A stretch of 5,988 nucleotides of DNA from Desulfobacterales bacterium (GTDB lineage: Bacteria; Desulfobacterota; Desulfobacteria; Desulfobacterales; Desulfobacteraceae): assembly GCA_022361135.1 (NCBI GenBank), contig JAKSBM010000495.1:1-5988 (forward strand), given 5' to 3'. How positions within the stretch are numbered: the stretch's first letter is position 1; every line of letters begins with the position of its first letter. Of the stretch, positions 5,158-5,988 are shown piece after piece. A model generated the notes under the pieces. It made no database searches. It was not told where the DNA came from and saw nothing but the letters and a program-made list of their open reading frames with translations. Made by a program: the position numbers and the translations under genes.

Positions 5158-5988
5158 ATGAAGATACCCAGACTTTCCAAACCGCTCCTCCTGGCCGGTG
5201 CCACCCGCATTGGGGGAACCGCATCGGGCATGCTGTTGTCCATTGTGCTGACCCGGCTTTTTGCCCCGGGGGATGCCGGTGCTGCATTCTTTCTCATCTC
5301 CCTGGTTCAATTGCTGGCCGTGGTGTGCCGCATGGGCATGGACCATCACATCGTGGCGGCCTTCACCCCCGTGGATCACCGATCTCCGACCTTCATCTCC
5401 GGAGTGGAAACCATTGGAGGATTTGGTCTGGTCAACGGCCTCGTCCTGGGCCTGGGTCTTTTTGCCGTGGGAATCCGGGCCCTGTTTTTTCCGGCCCCCC
5501 ACCCAGCGGATATCCCCCTGGCTGCCGCCTTGGCCCTGCCCTTTTTCACCCTCTCCACCCTGTTGGCCTTTTTCGTTCAATCCCGGCAACGCACCGAAGC
5601 CTATATTTTTTACAGAAACGTTCTCTGGCAGATCCTGGTCATCCTTTGTCTGCCCCTCTGCTTTTCCATGGGCCTGCCCCCGGTGGCGGCCGTGGCCGCC
5701 GGCATGGTCCTCAGCCCGGGAATAATTGCCCGCATGGCCCCGGAATTCAGGGGCAAACGTCCCCGGGTATCCCGGCCCGGCTGGATTAACAATTTTCAAC
5801 GGAGCCGCCCCTATGTGGGTGCCACCCTCACCTCCATGCTCCTCCAGGTGGGCCCCACGGTGTTGGCCGGATTTCTCCTGGCCGGTGAGCAGGTGGCCCT
5901 CCTCTCCGTGGGATCCAAAATCGCAGCCCTGCAATTCACCATTGCCGGGGTGCTCAATGCCCATGCCGGCCCTAGGCATGCTCTGGGC
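5158..5988 (+). CDS. Wzx/MATE-like polysaccharide flippase (3' end beyond right edge)
   Basis: The first 277 residues of a polytopic inner-membrane protein of the oligosaccharide flippase (MOP/Wzx) superfamily, which moves undecaprenyl-linked repeat units across the inner membrane. Family features are the N-terminal helix with GATRIGGTASGMLLSIVLTR (14-33), the LFAPGDAGAAFFLIS stretch leading into helix 2, and a conserved-looking RMGMDHHIVAAF (58-69) after it. I see about eight membrane segments: roughly 11-31, 41-59, 84-109, 119-140, 153-171, 175-193, 220-241 and 246-265. The chain is open to the window edge; full-length relatives have 12 or more segments and over 400 residues. ATG 5158 fits family N-termini, but there is no good ribosome site (AGGA is 17 bases away), so expression may be weak or the start less certain. 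It is transcribed away from the export operon and probably supplies the same polymer pathway. The substrate cannot be inferred. Confidence 0.88.
   Translation, partial: MKIPRLSKPLLLAGATRIGGTASGMLLSIVLTRLFAPGDAGAAFFLISLVQLLAVVCRMGMDHHIVAAFTPVDHRSPTFISGVETIGGFGLVNGLVLGLGLFAVGIRALFFPAPHPADIPLAAALALPFFTLSTLLAFFVQSRQRTEAYIFYRNVLWQILVILCLPLCFSMGLPPVAAVAAGMVLSPGIIARMAPEFRGKRPRVSRPGWINNFQRSRPYVGATLTSMLLQVGPTVLAGFLLAGEQVALLSVGSKIAALQFTIAGVLNAHAGPRHALG

Noticed and set aside
5149..5979. 276-codon minus-strand frame opposite the flippase
   Set aside because: The translation is G/H/Q/E-rich, the usual antisense image of a hydrophobic membrane protein gene. The plus strand has the family sequence.

Overview
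The window looks like one end of an exopolysaccharide or capsule biosynthesis and export locus from a Gram-negative bacterium. Four of the six genes encode recognisable or likely envelope machinery: a Wzz/GumC-type chain-length regulator, an outer-membrane polysaccharide export (OPX) protein with two SLBB domains, a probable outer-membrane beta-barrel, and a Wzx/MATE-like flippase. A SurA-like lipoprotein and a secreted protein with a 15-residue repeat sit beside them. The GC-rich coding DNA (heavy use of GCC, CTG, ATC), the AT-richer intergenic DNA and the gene set suggest a deltaproteobacterium (Desulfobacterota-like). That placement is inference from style, not from a marker gene.

Layout. 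Five genes run leftward (minus strand) from about 4468 to beyond base 1: the SurA-like lipoprotein (4468-3914), a 206-nt gap, the repeat protein (3707-3132), the beta-barrel (3100-1880), the OPX protein (1812-895) and the chain-length regulator (885 to the left edge, incomplete). The last four are tightly packed, with gaps of 31, 67 and 9 nt, and read as one operon. The 67-nt gap holds a perfect 10-bp inverted repeat. A 689-nt intergenic region (4469-5157) separates this operon from a divergent plus-strand flippase gene (5158 to the right edge, incomplete). That region is AT-rich in its middle and holds a sigma-54-like promoter motif, several inverted repeats, a 22-bp-phased direct repeat, a terminator-like hairpin facing left with no obvious gene before it, and a weak sigma-70-like promoter ahead of the flippase.

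How it fits together (inference). The flippase moves lipid-linked repeat units across the inner membrane. The chain-length regulator controls polymerisation and contacts the OPX protein across the periplasm. The OPX protein has neither a Wza-type lipobox nor a C-terminal outer-membrane helix, so it probably cannot form its own outer-membrane pore. The barrel encoded just upstream, for which I count about 18 strands by eye, is a natural partner, giving a two-part port of the kind known for short OPX proteins with dedicated porins. The SurA-like lipoprotein has the chaperone-type helices but no parvulin domain and may help assemble the barrel. The repeat protein is the least explained component: its prolines recur exactly every 15 residues over five units. 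No polymerase, glycosyltransferase, kinase domain or exosortase lies within the window.
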